From positions 62,001 to 126,000 of the forward strand of contig CANJTS010000002.1 in the NCBI GenBank assembly GCA_947477655.1: a stretch of 64,000 nt of DNA. The letters are read 5' to 3'. This DNA is from CAILUG01 sp903844415 (GTDB lineage Bacteria > Pseudomonadota > Gammaproteobacteria > Pseudomonadales > Pseudohongiellaceae). Below the pieces are notes generated by a model that saw only the letters and a list, made by a program, of their open reading frames with translations, searched no databases and had not been told where the DNA came from. Position numbers and translations under genes: made by a program. Shown one piece after another: positions 62,707 to 64,000 of this stretch (positions are counted from its first letter, which is position 1; every line of letters begins with the position of its first letter).

Positions 62707-63954
62707 ATGCAAAAATCCGAACATACTGCTGAAAACACCACAGACGGCATTCTTACTACGGTGGGTTCCACTGTTGGCTTATCGTTTGGTCCGAGTGTAA
62801 TCGCCATCCTCGCGGTCAGCCCGTTTATTCCCTCCATCGAACAAGAATTTGGCTGGTCGCGTGTGCAGGTCTCCCTCGCAATAACCATTGTCTCCTACAT
62901 GATAGTGCTGGTGTCGCCCTTGCAAGGCTTCCTGGTTGACCGGTTTGGGCCGCGCAAAGTAATACTGTCTTCCATCCCTATGTTCGCTCTGGGCTTGGCG
63001 GCATTTTATTGGCAGCCCAACAATCTTGCTGTGTTTTATGGGTTATGGGCCTTGATTCCAATTTTGAGTATTGGGCTGTGGCCACTGGGTTATTTGCAGG
63101 CAGTGAGCCGCTGGTTTGATCGGCGGCTAGGTTTGGCACTTGGCTGCGCCAATGCCGGTATTGGGGTTGGCAGCACCATTGTGCCTTTAATAATTACTAC
63201 GCTTATTAGTATGTACGATTGGCGCACTGCGTTTCTTGGATTGGCAGCCATGGTGTTATTTGTCACCTGGCCTGCGGTGTATTTCTGTGTGCGTGAGCCG
63301 TCCTTAACTGACGAGTTTGCTGCGCAAAGTGCCGTCCAAAAAGCGTTTGGTTTGTCATTCGCTCAAGCCACCAAGCAACCAGCGTTTTATGTTTTGATGG
63401 GATCTTTTTTTCTGCTCGGCATGACAGCGACAAGCCTTGTTACCCAACAGGTGCCGCTGTTGATGGAGGCGGGTTGGACACAAACTGATGCCTCTTACGT
63501 ACAGGCCTTATTTGGTTTTGCTTTATTGTTTGCGCGGGTGTTGGTCGGTTTTGTCATCGACCATATCTTTGCGCCTTTAGTCATGCTCGTAGTGTCGATC
63601 GGCGGTGCTGCTGCTTGTATTTTGTATGCGGTTTATCCTGATGCGGGCATCGTAAGTGCGATGTTGCTAGGCCTCTTGTTAGGTGCAGAATTCGATGTGC
63701 TGGCCTTTCTGATCAAGCGTTATTTCGGCAACGTCGCCTACGGCAAAATTTACGGGGTAATTTTTGCGGTATTCTATTTCGGCTCAGGTCTGGGCATAGC
63801 CGGTTTGGCAATGAGCCGGCAAATTTTTGGGTCTTACGATACAGGCCTTTATCTTGCTGCTGGTGTGTTACTCACTTGTGCAGTGTTGGTCAGTTTCTTG
63901 CCACACTACAAATTTAAGGTCGGCACACAGCCCCAGTTAAACGCAACCGTTTAG
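62707..63954 (+). CDS. MFS transporter, MCT/OFA-like
   Basis: 415 residues with twelve membrane segments. The N-half has FGWSRVQVSLAITIVSYMIV and GFLVDRFGPRKVILSSIPMF; the loop motif after segment 4 (SRWFDRRLGLALGCANAGIG) and the interdomain FGLSFAQATKQPAFYVLMG are typical of oxalate/formate- and monocarboxylate-type MFS carriers. Substrate unknown. The ribosome site is not obvious; sequence before the ATG is GGAGCGCCACCC. Confidence 0.87.
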   Translation: MQKSEHTAENTTDGILTTVGSTVGLSFGPSVIAILAVSPFIPSIEQEFGWSRVQVSLAITIVSYMIVLVSPLQGFLVDRFGPRKVILSSIPMFALGLAAFYWQPNNLAVFYGLWALIPILSIGLWPLGYLQAVSRWFDRRLGLALGCANAGIGVGSTIVPLIITTLISMYDWRTAFLGLAAMVLFVTWPAVYFCVREPSLTDEFAAQSAVQKAFGLSFAQATKQPAFYVLMGSFFLLGMTATSLVTQQVPLLMEAGWTQTDASYVQALFGFALLFARVLVGFVIDHIFAPLVMLVVSIGGAAACILYAVYPDAGIVSAMLLGLLLGAEFDVLAFLIKRYFGNVAYGKIYGVIFAVFYFGSGLGIAGLAMSRQIFGSYDTGLYLAAGVLLTCAVLVSFLPHYKFKVGTQPQLNATV

Positions 63955-64000
63955 TTACAGTTGGTGCCCATTCAGATGGTTGCTTATAGTTTTTAGTATC

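Noticed and set aside
62466..62732. Plus-strand open frame with a hydrophobic start
   Set aside because: Overlaps the MFS gene by 26 bases, lacks a ribosome site and any family pattern.
1..64000. tRNA or rRNA genes
   Set aside because: No cloverleaf-like segment with a GGTTCGA-type T-arm outside coding sequence was found by eye; a scanner could still find one I missed.

Overview
The window looks like chromosomal DNA of an aerobic, heterotrophic Gammaproteobacterium. This is inferred from a Pseudomonas-type class Ia ribonucleotide reductase, a haem-ligating bacterioferritin with its Fur-boxed ferredoxin, umuDC, Bfr/Bfd/Grx4-type iron handling and three TonB-dependent receptors. Many exported proteins of uncharacterised families suggest an uncultured aquatic lineage. 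I see no rRNA, tRNA, CRISPR array, prophage or intact insertion sequence.

Layout. 1-3.5 kb: the 5' part of an SMP-30-like propeller gene, an exported cyclophilin, a START-like protein, the first of three 'WxGDTLV' exported proteins and a coiled-coil protein. 3.5-8.1 kb: nrdB and nrdA with tandem NrdR-like boxes upstream. 8.3-11.5 kb: argD-argF and an orphan FbpC-like ABC ATPase. 11.8-16.3 kb: grxD, an EamA transporter, pnuC, a c-type cytochrome, peroxiredoxin, bfr and bfd. 16.6-20.7 kb: an NTF2-like protein, then a B3-like metallo-beta-lactamase-fold hydrolase in tandem with a class-C-like serine hydrolase, and a lipoprotein. 21.1-26.9 kb: two TonB receptors, the first with an apparent one-base frameshift in its signal peptide. 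27.2-34.2 kb: a minus-strand locus with a WxGDTLV protein, DUF6152 protein, TonB receptor, amidohydrolase and tannase/feruloyl-esterase-like enzyme. 34.3-37.3 kb: an M50 protease and prolyl oligopeptidase.

37.7-40.1 kb is a DNA-damage block (SRAP/YedK-like protein, UmuD, UmuC). 40.1-46.8 kb holds an Aas-like acyltransferase/acyl-activating fusion, rnt, pyrC, a VIT-family transporter and argG. 46.8-54.0 kb holds a DUF4159 protein, a Rieske protein, a PQQ dehydrogenase with a lanthanide-type extra Asp, an MHS-type transporter, an enoyl-CoA hydratase-like protein and an NHL propeller lipoprotein. 54.4-61.7 kb is a six-gene plus-strand cluster: small exported protein, DUF6152, WxGDTLV, DUF1592-type cytochrome protein, DUF1552 Tat protein and ankyrin-repeat protein. 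An FkbM methyltransferase and an MFS transporter end the window.

Two signals seem most worth pursuing. First, DUF6152 and WxGDTLV proteins are paired twice, once beside an aromatic-ester uptake and hydrolysis locus and once beside DUF1592/DUF1552/ankyrin; this is a candidate exported system of unknown chemistry. Second, three dispersed elements (37480-37567 minus, 50222-50324, 54127-54227) share a 51-base core. Each core is flanked by arms that are complementary to each other but unrelated between copies, as if secondary structure rather than arm sequence were maintained.
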